A DNA stretch of 64,000 nucleotides. Source: Steroidobacter gossypii. Lineage in GTDB: Bacteria; Pseudomonadota; Gammaproteobacteria; Steroidobacterales; Steroidobacteraceae. Every line of letters begins with the position of its first letter. Within the stretch, counting starts at the first letter, position 1. The stretch is taken from the NCBI RefSeq assembly GCF_016801985.1, contig NZ_JAEVLS010000002.1, positions 1 through 64,000 of the forward strand. Direction: 5' to 3'. A program made the translations under genes and the position numbers. Below, in pieces: positions 19,854-29,150 of this stretch. The notes under the pieces are model-generated. The model was not told the origin of the DNA. It saw only the letters and a program-made list of their open reading frames with translations, and made no database searches.

Positions 19854-22800
19854 ATGAAGTCATCCGCAGCAACGAGCGCCCCGCGCGACTATCCGGTCGG
19901 CGAGTTTCGGTCGGTCTTCACCGGCAGCGAGCCGTTCCTGGCCGATCATGTGATCCAGGGTCAAAGGATCCTTCCGGGCATGGCGTATCTGGAGATCGCG
20001 CGCGCCGCGGTGGCGGCATCGATCTCGTTGCCCAGGGATTCGATGCTGGTTTTGAGCAACAGCGTATTCGTCAACGCGCTGACCGTAAGAGAGCAGCGAT
20101 CGGTCGTTACACGGGTCTATCCCGGCGCCGCCGGATCGTTTGGCGTGGAAGTCAGCACCGAGCAGGGCGTGCACTTTCAATCCAAAGTGTCGGTGCAAAA
20201 GAAGCGCGAGTTTCTGGCAGCCAAAGGTCATGCCCCGCAGCTGGATATCGCGCTGTTGCGAGAGGAATGCACCTTGTCCGGCCCCACCAAGGCGGCGTTC
20301 TATGAAAGGTTCAGCAAGCGCGGCGTCGATCTTGGGCCGTCGCATCGGGGCGTCGAGGAGATCTGGCTCGATGGCAAGGGTGCTGGGCTCGCCAAGATTC
20401 GCCTGCCCGGCGCGGCCGCGCGAGGCATGGCGATGGACGCCGGCATGTTGGATAGCATCATTCAAAGTGGCATCGCGCTGGTGAGCAATCCCGAAGCCAA
20501 CGTCGTGCCGTTTGCAGTCAGCAATACGCTGGTGCTCGACGCGCTCGCCGATACGATGATGGTCTACATCCGGCAGCACACCGATGGCATGCACTACATC
20601 GCCGCCGATGAGTCCGGAAATGTTCGCGTGATCATCGAGGGCTTTCAGACGCGCGAGATCGATCTGAATGCCAGGCAGGACAGGGTGAGCTTTTACCTGC
20701 CGGAGTGGAAGGTGACTGCGGCGCCGGCGCGCTCGGACGCGCGCGAGCCTCTCATCGTCGAGGCAGGCACCGATTACGTTGCGACTACCAAAGCCTTGTT
20801 GGACGCAGCTCGATCATTGTTGCAGGACAGATCTCAGCAGCACGTCATCGAGCTCCGCGCACACACTCGAGATCAATGCGCGCATGGCTTGTGGGCCGCG
20901 TTGAGAACGATCGCGATGGAACATTCGCACATCGACTTTCGGTTGAAGGTCGGCAATGACTACCTGTCGCTGGAACATACCGAAGCGACCTTGGACAGCC
21001 GGGAGCTCGCTTGGCCGAACGGCAAAAAAATCCTCATCAGCGGGGGACTCGGCGCCCTGGGCTTCCTGGTCGCGCGCGACATCGCGGAGCATTCGCTTGG
21101 TAGCACACTGATCCTGCTCGGCAGGCGGCCACCCAACGGCTCGGACGACGCTCGCATTCAAGCATTGAAACAACTCGGCGCCGACGTGGTGTACCGACAA
21201 TGCGATGTGGCGCAATTGGAGCAGGTCGAGGCGATCGTCGCCGAGCATCCGGATATACAGATCGTGGTGCACGCTGCGGGCCTGATCGATGATGCCTGGG
21301 TGGCGCAGAAGAGCGGCGAAGCCGTGGATCGCGTACTGGGGCCGAAGGTACGAGGCATCGAAAACCTCGATCGTGCCACTGCCGCGTGTCAGCTGGAGTA
21401 CTTCGTCGCCTTTTCTTCCGTTGCCGGCGCACTGGGCAATCCGGGGCAGTTCGACTACGCCGCCGCCAACGGCTACATGGATGCCTATATCGAACAACGG
21501 GCACAGCGGGCACCCGGCCGTTCGATCAGTATCAATTGGCCTCTGTGGGAGGAGGGCGGCATGCAACTCGATGCTGCCGCTCGCGAGACTCTGGCCAGGA
21601 CGTTCGCGATCAAGCCGTTGCCGAGCAGCGCAGGATTGGCGGCCTTGCGTCTCATCATGGCGAGCTCCCATTCCCGCGTGTTGCCGCTCTACGGCCAGAA
21701 ACATTTGCAGGCTGCTTTGTTCGCGCCTCCCAAGACGGCGAGCGAGCCGCAGCATTCATCGGTCGAGCTCGACAAGCTGCAACGAGACATTCTGCAGGAC
21801 GTGCGCCTGCAAGCGGCACAGCATCTGAAGCTCAAACCCAATCAGCTCAACGACAGCGAGGACTGGACCGCATTTGGGTTCGACTCGATTCTGATCTCGA
21901 GCTTCGTGACGCACTTGAATCACGCGTACGACTTGAACTTGATGCCGACGGCGATGTTCGAGGCGTCCAACCTGCTACGGTTCAGTCGCTTCCTCGCGGA
22001 GAATCATGCGTCGCAGATGATGAAAAAACTCGCTCCGACGACTGCCCGAGGCTCGGCAGCGCCAGCGAAACCATTGCCGCGTACCGCGACGGCCGAGGCA
22101 GCGGCGGACGATCCATCCGTTACGCAGTTCGCGCGCCGGTTTCACGGGGCTTACAAGAGCCAGCGCAGCTATCGCGATGAGGACATTGCTGTCATCGGCA
22201 TGAGCTGCCGGGTCGCGGGCGCGGAAGGGCCGGATGAGTTCTGGCGCATGCTCGACGAAGGCCGCGACACGATTCGAGAGATTCCGCCCGAACGCTGGAA
22301 CTGGCGCGACTATCCGGGCGTGAGCAAGTGGGGCTCGTTCATCGACGGTATGGACGAATTCGATCCGCTGTTCTTCGGGATCTCGCCGGCCGAGGCCGCG
22401 TACATGAATCCCGAGCAACGCCTCATGATGCAGTATGTCTGGAAGTGCATCGAAGACGCCGGTTACGGCGGCGACAGTCTCAAAGGCACCAACACCGGAA
22501 TCTTCATCGGCTGCGGCCCGAGCAGTTACGCGAGCCTGATGAGCCATCTGCCGATCGAGGCGTACTCGGTCACGGGCAATGTATCGTCGGTGGGGCCCAA
22601 CCGCATCAGCTACTACATGGACTGGCACGGAGCGAGCAACCCGATCGATACGGCGTGCAGCAGTTCGCTCGTGGCTGTTCATCGCGCGGTCGAAGCGCTG
22701 CGCCAGGGGCATTGTGATCAGGCAATCATCGGCGGCGTCAACGCCTTGCTCGGCCCCGACGTCTACGTGAGCTTCACCAAGTCCGGCATGCTGTGCGAGG

Positions 22801-23903
22801 ACGGCCGCTGCAAGACGTTCTCCGATAAAGCGAATGGTTACGTGCGCGGTGAAGGCGTCGGCATGTTGATGCTGAAGCCACTGGCCGCGGCACGACGCGA
22901 CGGCGACGATATTTACGCTGTCATCAAGGGCGCGGCAGAGAATCACGGTGGACGAACCACGTCGCTGACGGCACCGAATCCCAATGCGCAAGCCGCTGTG
23001 ATCAAAAAAGCCATCGAGGATGCCGGCATCGACTTTCGTCGCGTCGGCTACATCGAATGCCATGGCACGGGCACCGAGTTGGGCGATCCCGTGGAAGTGC
23101 GCGGCTTGAAGGCTGTCGCGAAGGAGCTGCTCGAGGCCGGCAGCGCCGTCGAGAAACAGCAGACCGACCCGTGTTATCTCGGCAGCATCAAATCGAACAT
23201 CGGCCACCTCGAATATGCCGCGGGCGTGGTGGGACTGATCAAGGCGATCCTGCAAATTCGCCATCGCAGGATCGCGCAGAGCTTGCATTGCGAGCGCATC
23301 AGTCCGCTGCTCGACTTGAGCGACACGCCTTACAAGATCGCACAACAGGCCTGCGACTGGATCGTAGCGGCGGGGCAGAGCCGCATCGCAGGTGTCAGCA
23401 GCTTCGGCTTCGGCGGAGCGAATGCGCACGTCGTCGTCGAGGAATACATCGAGCCCGACTCGGCAGCTGTCGCAACGACCGACAGCGCTGCACCTCAACT
23501 ACTGGTGTTCTCGGCGCGCAACGCGGACGCCTTGTACAACACACTGCGAGCGTATCCGTCGTTCCTGCGCAGAACCGACCCTTCGCCGCTCACGCTCCAG
23601 CGCATTGCCTATACGTTGCAAACGGGCCGCGCGGAAATGCAGGAACGCGTCGCGTTCGTCGCCAACACGATCGAGGAATGGAGCGAGTTGCTCGAGGGGT
23701 TCCTGCAAGAGCGCGAGAATTTTTATCACCGCAAGGTGTTTCGGGGTTCGGTGAAGCTGGGCGCCGACGCCAATCTCGACGTCGGCGACACGCAGGCGGG
23801 TCAGGAGTTCATGCAGCGCCTGGTGGAGACCCGCGAGGTCGAGAAGCTCGCCGAGCTCTGGGTCAAGGGTTCCAAGTTGGATTGGCAGCTGCTGCACGCC
23901 TGA
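19854..23903 (+). CDS. trans-AT polyketide synthase C: DH-KR-ACP-KS
   Basis: 1349 residues, starting 38 bases after PKS-B. Domains: DH (about 19890-20680; HVIQGQRILPG and LDSIIQ look catalytically complete); KR (SGGLGALG near 21045; GLIDD resembles the LDD signature of B-type KRs; Ser/Tyr/Asn catalytic residues present); ACP (FGFDS, Ser 21885-21887); KS (Cys 22656-22658 in DTACSSSL, plus ECHGTGTELGDP and NIGHLEYAAG histidines). The protein stops in the post-KS linker (LAELWVKGSKLDWQ) with no further carrier, condensation or thioesterase domain. A DH therefore ends PKS-B and another begins PKS-C, a split DH/DH module. The final KS must pass the chain to a module on another protein, presumably encoded left of the window. 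KR stereochemistry is a tentative reading. Confidence 0.95.
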   Translation: MKSSAATSAPRDYPVGEFRSVFTGSEPFLADHVIQGQRILPGMAYLEIARAAVAASISLPRDSMLVLSNSVFVNALTVREQRSVVTRVYPGAAGSFGVEVSTEQGVHFQSKVSVQKKREFLAAKGHAPQLDIALLREECTLSGPTKAAFYERFSKRGVDLGPSHRGVEEIWLDGKGAGLAKIRLPGAAARGMAMDAGMLDSIIQSGIALVSNPEANVVPFAVSNTLVLDALADTMMVYIRQHTDGMHYIAADESGNVRVIIEGFQTREIDLNARQDRVSFYLPEWKVTAAPARSDAREPLIVEAGTDYVATTKALLDAARSLLQDRSQQHVIELRAHTRDQCAHGLWAALRTIAMEHSHIDFRLKVGNDYLSLEHTEATLDSRELAWPNGKKILISGGLGALGFLVARDIAEHSLGSTLILLGRRPPNGSDDARIQALKQLGADVVYRQCDVAQLEQVEAIVAEHPDIQIVVHAAGLIDDAWVAQKSGEAVDRVLGPKVRGIENLDRATAACQLEYFVAFSSVAGALGNPGQFDYAAANGYMDAYIEQRAQRAPGRSISINWPLWEEGGMQLDAAARETLARTFAIKPLPSSAGLAALRLIMASSHSRVLPLYGQKHLQAALFAPPKTASEPQHSSVELDKLQRDILQDVRLQAAQHLKLKPNQLNDSEDWTAFGFDSILISSFVTHLNHAYDLNLMPTAMFEASNLLRFSRFLAENHASQMMKKLAPTTARGSAAPAKPLPRTATAEAAADDPSVTQFARRFHGAYKSQRSYRDEDIAVIGMSCRVAGAEGPDEFWRMLDEGRDTIREIPPERWNWRDYPGVSKWGSFIDGMDEFDPLFFGISPAEAAYMNPEQRLMMQYVWKCIEDAGYGGDSLKGTNTGIFIGCGPSSYASLMSHLPIEAYSVTGNVSSVGPNRISYYMDWHGASNPIDTACSSSLVAVHRAVEALRQGHCDQAIIGGVNALLGPDVYVSFTKSGMLCEDGRCKTFSDKANGYVRGEGVGMLMLKPLAAARRDGDDIYAVIKGAAENHGGRTTSLTAPNPNAQAAVIKKAIEDAGIDFRRVGYIECHGTGTELGDPVEVRGLKAVAKELLEAGSAVEKQQTDPCYLGSIKSNIGHLEYAAGVVGLIKAILQIRHRRIAQSLHCERISPLLDLSDTPYKIAQQACDWIVAAGQSRIAGVSSFGFGGANAHVVVEEYIEPDSAAVATTDSAAPQLLVFSARNADALYNTLRAYPSFLRRTDPSPLTLQRIAYTLQTGRAEMQERVAFVANTIEEWSELLEGFLQERENFYHRKVFRGSVKLGADANLDVGDTQAGQEFMQRLVETREVEKLAELWVKGSKLDWQLLHA

Positions 23904-23952
23904 GGCGGCGCAGGGTCGAGGCGTCTGGTCATTTCTTTTGTGGAGAATTGCG

Positions 23953-25212
23953 ATGAGAACCGTCGGGATAGAAGCGATGAACGCCTTCGCCGGCACAGCG
24001 TACCTGGACGTCAGGAAGCTCGCGGAGCACCGCAAGCTCGATACGGCGCGCTTCGAGAACTTGCTGATGAAGGAAAAATCGGTAGCGCTGCCGTACGAGG
24101 ATCCGATCACGTTCGGGGTCAATGCCGCGAAGCCAATCGTCGACGCGTTGAGCGCCGCGGAAAAGGACCGTATCGAGATGGTGATCACGTGCACCGAGTC
24201 GGCGTTCGACTTCGGCAAGTCCATGAGCACCTATTGTCATAGTCTGCTCGGATTGAATCGCAACTGCCGTTTGTTCGAGCTGAAGAATGCCTGTTACTCG
24301 GGTGTCGCAGGCATTCAAGCCGCGGTGAACTTCGTGCTGTCCCAGGCCTCGCCAGGGGCCAAGGCGCTGGTGATCGCGACCGATGTGTCGCGCTTCATGG
24401 TGGAGGAAGGCGGGGATGCGCTGACTGCCGACTGGTCGTTTGCCGAGCCGAGCAGCGGTTCGGGCGCGGTGGCCATGCTAATCAGCGAGCAGCCTCACGT
24501 TTTTCAAGTCGACGTGGGCGCCAACGGATATTACGGCTATGAAGTGATGGACACCTGCCGCCCGACGCCGGACGGCGATGCCGGCGATTCGGACCTCTCG
24601 TTGCTGTCCTACCTGGATTGCTGCGAAAACGCTTTCCGCGAATACAACAAGCGCGTGCCCGACGCGAACTATGCGGAGACGTTCACGTATCTCGCGTATC
24701 ACTGTCCGTTCGGCGGCATGGTGAAAGGCGCTCACCGCAACATGATGCGCAAGCTGTTGCAAGCCAAGCCGCAGGTCATCGAGGATGATTTTCAGCGCCG
24801 CGTCACGCCAGGCATGATCTATTGTCAGCGCGTGGCGAACATCATGGGTGCGACAGCATCGCTGGCGCTCGCGAGCACGATCGAGCACGGCAATTTCGAA
24901 CGGCCACGTCGTGTCGGCGTGTTCTCGTATGGCTCCGGCTGCTGCTCTGAATTCTTCAGCGGCGTGGTGCGCGCCGAAGGTCAGCAGCGCCTGCGGGCCA
25001 TGCGAATCAAGCAACATCTCGATCGGCGCACCGAGCTGACCCTGGACGAATATGACCGCCTGCTGGTCGGCAACAACGCCGTGAAGCTCGGCACCCGCAA
25101 CGTCGAGCTCGACACGAGCTTCATCTCGCGTGCCCGCAGCGCGCTCGGCAAGCCGGTGCTGTTCCTGAAACAAATCAAGGAATTTCACCGCGAATACGAG
25201 TGGATCGGCTGA
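23953..25212 (+). CDS. HMG-CoA synthase-like enzyme (HMGS) of beta-branching cassette
   Basis: 419-residue member of the 3-hydroxy-3-methylglutaryl synthase family. In trans-AT clusters this enzyme condenses an acetyl unit from a donor ACP with the beta-keto group of a chain on a Trp-flagged ACP. The catalytic set is visible: Glu in TCTESAFDFGKS, nucleophilic Cys in ELKNACYSG, and His in AYHCPFGGMVKGAH. The ATG at 23953 is preceded by GGAGA at 23942-23946. The stop overlaps the ECH1 start (TGATG), so the two are translationally coupled. Its targets here are probably the ACP at 4627 and the pair at 12811 and 13093. Confidence 0.93.
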   Translation: MRTVGIEAMNAFAGTAYLDVRKLAEHRKLDTARFENLLMKEKSVALPYEDPITFGVNAAKPIVDALSAAEKDRIEMVITCTESAFDFGKSMSTYCHSLLGLNRNCRLFELKNACYSGVAGIQAAVNFVLSQASPGAKALVIATDVSRFMVEEGGDALTADWSFAEPSSGSGAVAMLISEQPHVFQVDVGANGYYGYEVMDTCRPTPDGDAGDSDLSLLSYLDCCENAFREYNKRVPDANYAETFTYLAYHCPFGGMVKGAHRNMMRKLLQAKPQVIEDDFQRRVTPGMIYCQRVANIMGATASLALASTIEHGNFERPRRVGVFSYGSGCCSEFFSGVVRAEGQQRLRAMRIKQHLDRRTELTLDEYDRLLVGNNAVKLGTRNVELDTSFISRARSALGKPVLFLKQIKEFHREYEWIG

Positions 25213-25991
25213 TGGACACGCCTGCCTGCGCGACGCTGCGCACCCGTTTCGACGGCGACATCGCGTACCTGCAAATCCACCGCCCGCAAGCCAACAACAC
25301 GATCAACGAGCAACTGATCAGGGAGTTCACGGCGGCGCTCGACGTGTGCGATACGCGTTGCAAGATCGTCGTCATCGAGGGACTGCCGGAAGTGTTCTGT
25401 TTTGGAGCCGATTTCAAGGAGCTGGAGCAGAGCTCGGAAGGCGGCGAGAGCCGGCAGCAGGATCCAAGGCCCATGTATGCGCTGTGGGGGCGACTTGCGA
25501 CCGGCCCTTTTGTATCGATCGCTCACGTTCGCGGCAAGGCCAACGCCGGCGGAATCGGTTTCGTTGCCGCTTGCGACATCGTGCTCGCGGATGCTGCGGC
25601 GGTGTTCAGCCTGTCCGAGCTGTTGTTCGGTTTGATGCCGGCCTGCGTGCTGCCGTTCCTGATCCGGCGCATCGGCTTCGCGAAAGCCAATTACATGACA
25701 TTGATGACGCAGCCGGTCACAGTGCAGCAGGCACAAGAGTGGGGCCTGGTCGACGCGTATGAAGAAAACAGCGACAACCTGCTGCGCAAGAACCTGTTGC
25801 GCCTGCGCCGACTGAACAAGACCGGCGTCGCCCGCTACAAGCGCTACTTGCATGCGATCGATGGCTCGATCGATGCAGCTGAAGACGCAGCGATCACGGC
25901 GAACCGCGAGGTGTTTGCGGATTCGCAGAACCTGCAAAGGATTGCGCGCTATGTGCGCACGGGTCAGTTTCCGTGGGAGGGCGACTCATGA
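25212..25991 (+). CDS. Enoyl-CoA hydratase ECH1 (dehydratase of beta-branching cassette)
   Basis: 259-residue crotonase-fold protein. By family and position it is ECH1, which dehydrates HMG-ACP to 3-methylglutaconyl-ACP. The oxyanion-hole region CFGADFKELEQ and the turn KANAGGIGFVAACDIVLAD are clear crotonase signatures, and SELLFGLMPACVLPFL follows. It overlaps the HMGS stop by one base and the ECH2 start by four (ATGA), giving a tight HMGS-ECH1-ECH2 unit. Confidence 0.92.
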   Translation: MDTPACATLRTRFDGDIAYLQIHRPQANNTINEQLIREFTAALDVCDTRCKIVVIEGLPEVFCFGADFKELEQSSEGGESRQQDPRPMYALWGRLATGPFVSIAHVRGKANAGGIGFVAACDIVLADAAAVFSLSELLFGLMPACVLPFLIRRIGFAKANYMTLMTQPVTVQQAQEWGLVDAYEENSDNLLRKNLLRLRRLNKTGVARYKRYLHAIDGSIDAAEDAAITANREVFADSQNLQRIARYVRTGQFPWEGDS

Positions 25992-26737
25992 CAGACAGCG
26001 TCGTCGAATTGCAAACCGTGGAGCGGCACGTCTTGCAGATCAAGATGCAGGACCGCGTCAGCAAGAACACGTTCTCGGAAGCGTTGACCCGGGGGCTCAT
26101 CGAGACCTTTGCAGAGGTCGGCGCGCGCTCCGATTGCAAAGTCGTCATCCTCACCGGTTACGACAACTACTTTGCCAGCGGAGGCACGCAAGAAGCGCTG
26201 CTGAGTCTCTCGGCAGGCCACGGCGCTTTCACCGATCGCGATCTGTATAGCCTCGCACTGCGCTGCCCGGTGCCGGTGATCTCGGCGATGCAAGGTCACG
26301 GCATCGGCGGCGGATTCGTGCTCGGGCTGTTTTCGGACATCGTGATACTCAGTCGCGAAAGCATTTATACCGCGAATTTCATGCGCTACGGCTTTACGCC
26401 CGGCATGGGCGCCACTTGCGTGTTGCCGCAGAAGCTGGGCTTTGGGCTGGCGACTGAAATGATGCTCTCGGCAAACAATTATCGCGGCGAGGAACTGCAG
26501 CAGCGCGGTATCTCGTTTCCGGTGCTGCCTCGGGACCAGGTCATGATACGTGCGCTGGAGCTGGCCCAGGTATTGGCTGAAAAGCCGCGCCTGTCGCTGG
26601 TTACATTGAAGGAACATTTGAATGCCTCGCTGCGGGATGCGTTGCCGGGCATGGTCGAGAAGGAAGTGGCGATGCATGCCATCACGTTCCCACAGCCGGA
26701 AGTGAAAGCTCGCATCGAAGAATTGTTCCGGCACTGA
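25988..26737 (+). CDS. Enoyl-CoA hydratase ECH2 (decarboxylase), copy 1
   Basis: 249 residues, crotonase fold of the ECH2 type that decarboxylates 3-methylglutaconyl-ACP to leave a beta-methyl (or exomethylene) branch. Signatures are YDNYFASGGTQEAL, SAMQGHGIGGGFVLGLFSD and MRYGFTPGMGATCVLPQKLG. It is clearly similar to the discrete copy at 32369-33115 and to the third crotonase domain of PKS-A. The ATG overlaps the ECH1 stop. Confidence 0.92.
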   Translation: MTDSVVELQTVERHVLQIKMQDRVSKNTFSEALTRGLIETFAEVGARSDCKVVILTGYDNYFASGGTQEALLSLSAGHGAFTDRDLYSLALRCPVPVISAMQGHGIGGGFVLGLFSDIVILSRESIYTANFMRYGFTPGMGATCVLPQKLGFGLATEMMLSANNYRGEELQQRGISFPVLPRDQVMIRALELAQVLAEKPRLSLVTLKEHLNASLRDALPGMVEKEVAMHAITFPQPEVKARIEELFRH

Positions 26738-26749
26738 GCGAGCGGATCC

Positions 26750-27997
26750 ATGTCGAATCATGAGCAAGAGCAGATCGTCATCAGCGGTGTCGGCGTCACT
26801 GCGGCCATCGGCCAGGGACGAGGTGCTTTCACCGAGGCACTGCTGACGGGCGCGCATCGCTTCGACGTGATGACGCGTCCGGGTCGGCAAGTGCCGGATG
26901 AAGTGACGGACTCGGGCAGCTCATTCATTGGAGCGGAGATCGCGAACCTGGTGCTGCCTGCCGACATACCAGCCGCGAAACTGCGCAATGCTTCCTGGTC
27001 GGCGCAAGTTGCACTCGCGACGTTGCACGAAGCCTGGCACGACGCGTGTCTGGGCGATGTGGATCCGCAGCGAGTCGGGTTGATCATCGGCGGGTCGAAC
27101 ATTCAACAGCGCGAACTGGTGCAGATCCAGCGGCAGTATCGCGAGCAGGTGTCTTTCTTGCGGCCGACCTACGGCATGTCATTCATGGATTCCGATCTGT
27201 GCGGCCTGTGCAGCGAGCTGTTCGGCATCCGCGGACTCGCGTTCACCACGGGTGGAGCATCGGCGAGTGGCCAGCTGGCCGTGATTCAAGCAATCGAGGC
27301 GCTGAAGTCCGGGCAGGTCGATGTCTGTATCGCGCTCGGTGCCTTGATGGACTTGTCCTACTTCGAGTGCCAGAGCTTGCGCTCGCTGGGTGCAATGGGC
27401 TCGGATCGATTCGCGGCCCAGCCCGCGCTGGCATGCCGGCCGTTCGATCGCGATCACGACGGTTTCATTTATGGAGAAGCGTGCGGCGCCGTCGTGATCG
27501 AGCGTGCCGGCACAGCGGTACGGGCGAAACGCGATCCTTACGCAGCGCTGCTGGGGTGGGCAATGGCCTGGGATGCGAATCGAAATCCAAACCCGTCGCT
27601 GGAGGGAGAAACCACGGTGATACGGCGCGCGCTCGCGAATGCGAGCCTGAACGCCGACACGATCGATTACGTGAATCCCCATGGCACCGGCTCGCACGTC
27701 GGCGACGAAACGGAGCTGGATGCGTTGCGTCGCTGCGGTCTCGCGCACGCGTACATCAATACGACCAAATCCATCATTGGACATGGATTGAGCGCCGCCG
27801 GCATCGTCGAGCTGATCGCGGTGCTGCTGCAGATGAATGCGGGCAAGTTACATCCCTCGCGCAATCTCGAGCAACCGCTGGACCCGGCATTTCCATGGGT
27901 GCGGGCGCAGCCTGTCGATCACGTCATCCAGCGCGCGCTGAACATGAGCATGGGATTCGGCGGCATCAATACTGCGGTGTGCGTGGAACGCTGCTGA
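26750..27997 (+). CDS. Decarboxylating ketosynthase-like protein (KS0) of HMGS cassette
   Basis: 415-residue free-standing KS homologue. The nucleophilic Cys is absent: the expected TACxx region reads TTGGASASG, while both catalytic histidines remain (NPHGTGSHVGDE and KSIIGHGLSAAG). Such cysteine-less KSs in HMGS cassettes decarboxylate malonyl-ACP to acetyl-ACP on the donor ACP, supplying the acetyl unit used by HMGS. The donor ACP here is probably at 33126-33365. It starts 12 bases after ECH2. Confidence 0.9.
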   Translation: MSNHEQEQIVISGVGVTAAIGQGRGAFTEALLTGAHRFDVMTRPGRQVPDEVTDSGSSFIGAEIANLVLPADIPAAKLRNASWSAQVALATLHEAWHDACLGDVDPQRVGLIIGGSNIQQRELVQIQRQYREQVSFLRPTYGMSFMDSDLCGLCSELFGIRGLAFTTGGASASGQLAVIQAIEALKSGQVDVCIALGALMDLSYFECQSLRSLGAMGSDRFAAQPALACRPFDRDHDGFIYGEACGAVVIERAGTAVRAKRDPYAALLGWAMAWDANRNPNPSLEGETTVIRRALANASLNADTIDYVNPHGTGSHVGDETELDALRRCGLAHAYINTTKSIIGHGLSAAGIVELIAVLLQMNAGKLHPSRNLEQPLDPAFPWVRAQPVDHVIQRALNMSMGFGGINTAVCVERC

Positions 27998-28036
27998 CGC
28001 ACGCCGCCCAACGACTGACATTGGTTAGGAGATCGA

Positions 28037-29143
28037 ATGAAAGCTTATCTGTTTCCCGGGCAAGGTTCGCAGGCGCGCGGCATGGGCGCGTCCTTGTTCG
28101 ACGAATTTCCGGAGCTCACCGCCCAGGCCGACCGCGTGCTGGGTTACTCCATCAAGGAGCTGTGCCTGAGCGATCCGCGCCGCGAGCTCAACAAAACACA
28201 ATTCACCCAGCCCGCGCTCTATGTCGTCAACGCACTGTCGTACTACAAGAGAGTGCAGCTGGCGGGCGAGCAGCCGGATTTCGTGGCGGGCCACAGCCTC
28301 GGCGAGTTCAATGCCTTACTCGCAGCGGAATGTTTCGACTTTGAAACCGGGCTGAAGCTGGTCAAACAACGCGGCGAGCTGATGAGCCAGGCGACGGAAG
28401 GCGCGATGGCGGCGATCCTGAACGCAACGCGCTCCCAGGTGGAGGCGCTGCTGAAGAGCAATCGGCTCAACCGCGTGGACATCGCGAACTACAACACGCC
28501 GCTGCAGATCGTGATTTCGGGGCCGCTCGATGAGATCACCGCATGCGAAAGCATCTTCCAGTTCGACAAAGTGATGTTCGTGCCGCTGAATACCAGCGGA
28601 GCCTTTCATTCACGGCTGATGTTGCCCGCCCAGGGCGAGTTCCAGCGGTTCCTCGCAGGCCACCGCTTCGCCGAGCCGAAGATCCCCGTGATCGCGAACT
28701 GGACGGCGAAGCCGTATCCGGGCGGGGCCGCGGTCGCGGAATACCTGTCGAACCAGATCTGCAGCACGGTGCTATGGAGCGACACCATTCAGTCGTTGAT
28801 AAGCCTCGAGCCGGACATCGAGCTCATCGAAGTGGGGCATGGCGACGTCCTGACCAAGATGATCCCGAAGATCAAGGAGCAGCTGGCGAAGGTCGCGCGC
28901 AACGCCCCGACGCCCGCGGTTGCCTCTGCAGCTCAACAGGAGAATCCGTTCGCGCTCGCCGAGCAGAAAGTGGCGGCATGGAACCAGCGTCATCCGGTCG
29001 GTACCAAGGTCCGATCGCGCGTGCTGGATTACGGTGACCTGGTCACGCGCACGCCGGCGATCGTGCTGTTCGGTCATCGCGCGGCGGTCTACATGGAGCG
29101 CTACAACGGTTACTTCGATCTGGACGAAATTCTTGCTGCGTGA
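28037..29143 (+). CDS. trans-acting malonyl acyltransferase (AT1)
   Basis: 368 residues, FabD-like. Visible motifs: FPGQGSQARGMG, GHSLGE with the nucleophilic Ser, the Arg in LVKQRGELM that binds the malonyl carboxylate in FabD-type enzymes, and GAFHSRLM with the catalytic His. A C-terminal extension of about 85 residues (to NGYFDLDEILAA) is of the kind seen in trans-AT cluster enzymes. It most likely loads malonyl units on all AT-less modules of PKS-A, -B and -C. AGGAG sits just upstream of the ATG. Confidence 0.92.
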   Translation: MKAYLFPGQGSQARGMGASLFDEFPELTAQADRVLGYSIKELCLSDPRRELNKTQFTQPALYVVNALSYYKRVQLAGEQPDFVAGHSLGEFNALLAAECFDFETGLKLVKQRGELMSQATEGAMAAILNATRSQVEALLKSNRLNRVDIANYNTPLQIVISGPLDEITACESIFQFDKVMFVPLNTSGAFHSRLMLPAQGEFQRFLAGHRFAEPKIPVIANWTAKPYPGGAAVAEYLSNQICSTVLWSDTIQSLISLEPDIELIEVGHGDVLTKMIPKIKEQLAKVARNAPTPAVASAAQQENPFALAEQKVAAWNQRHPVGTKVRSRVLDYGDLVTRTPAIVLFGHRAAVYMERYNGYFDLDEILAA

Positions 29144-29150
29144 GTCCGCC

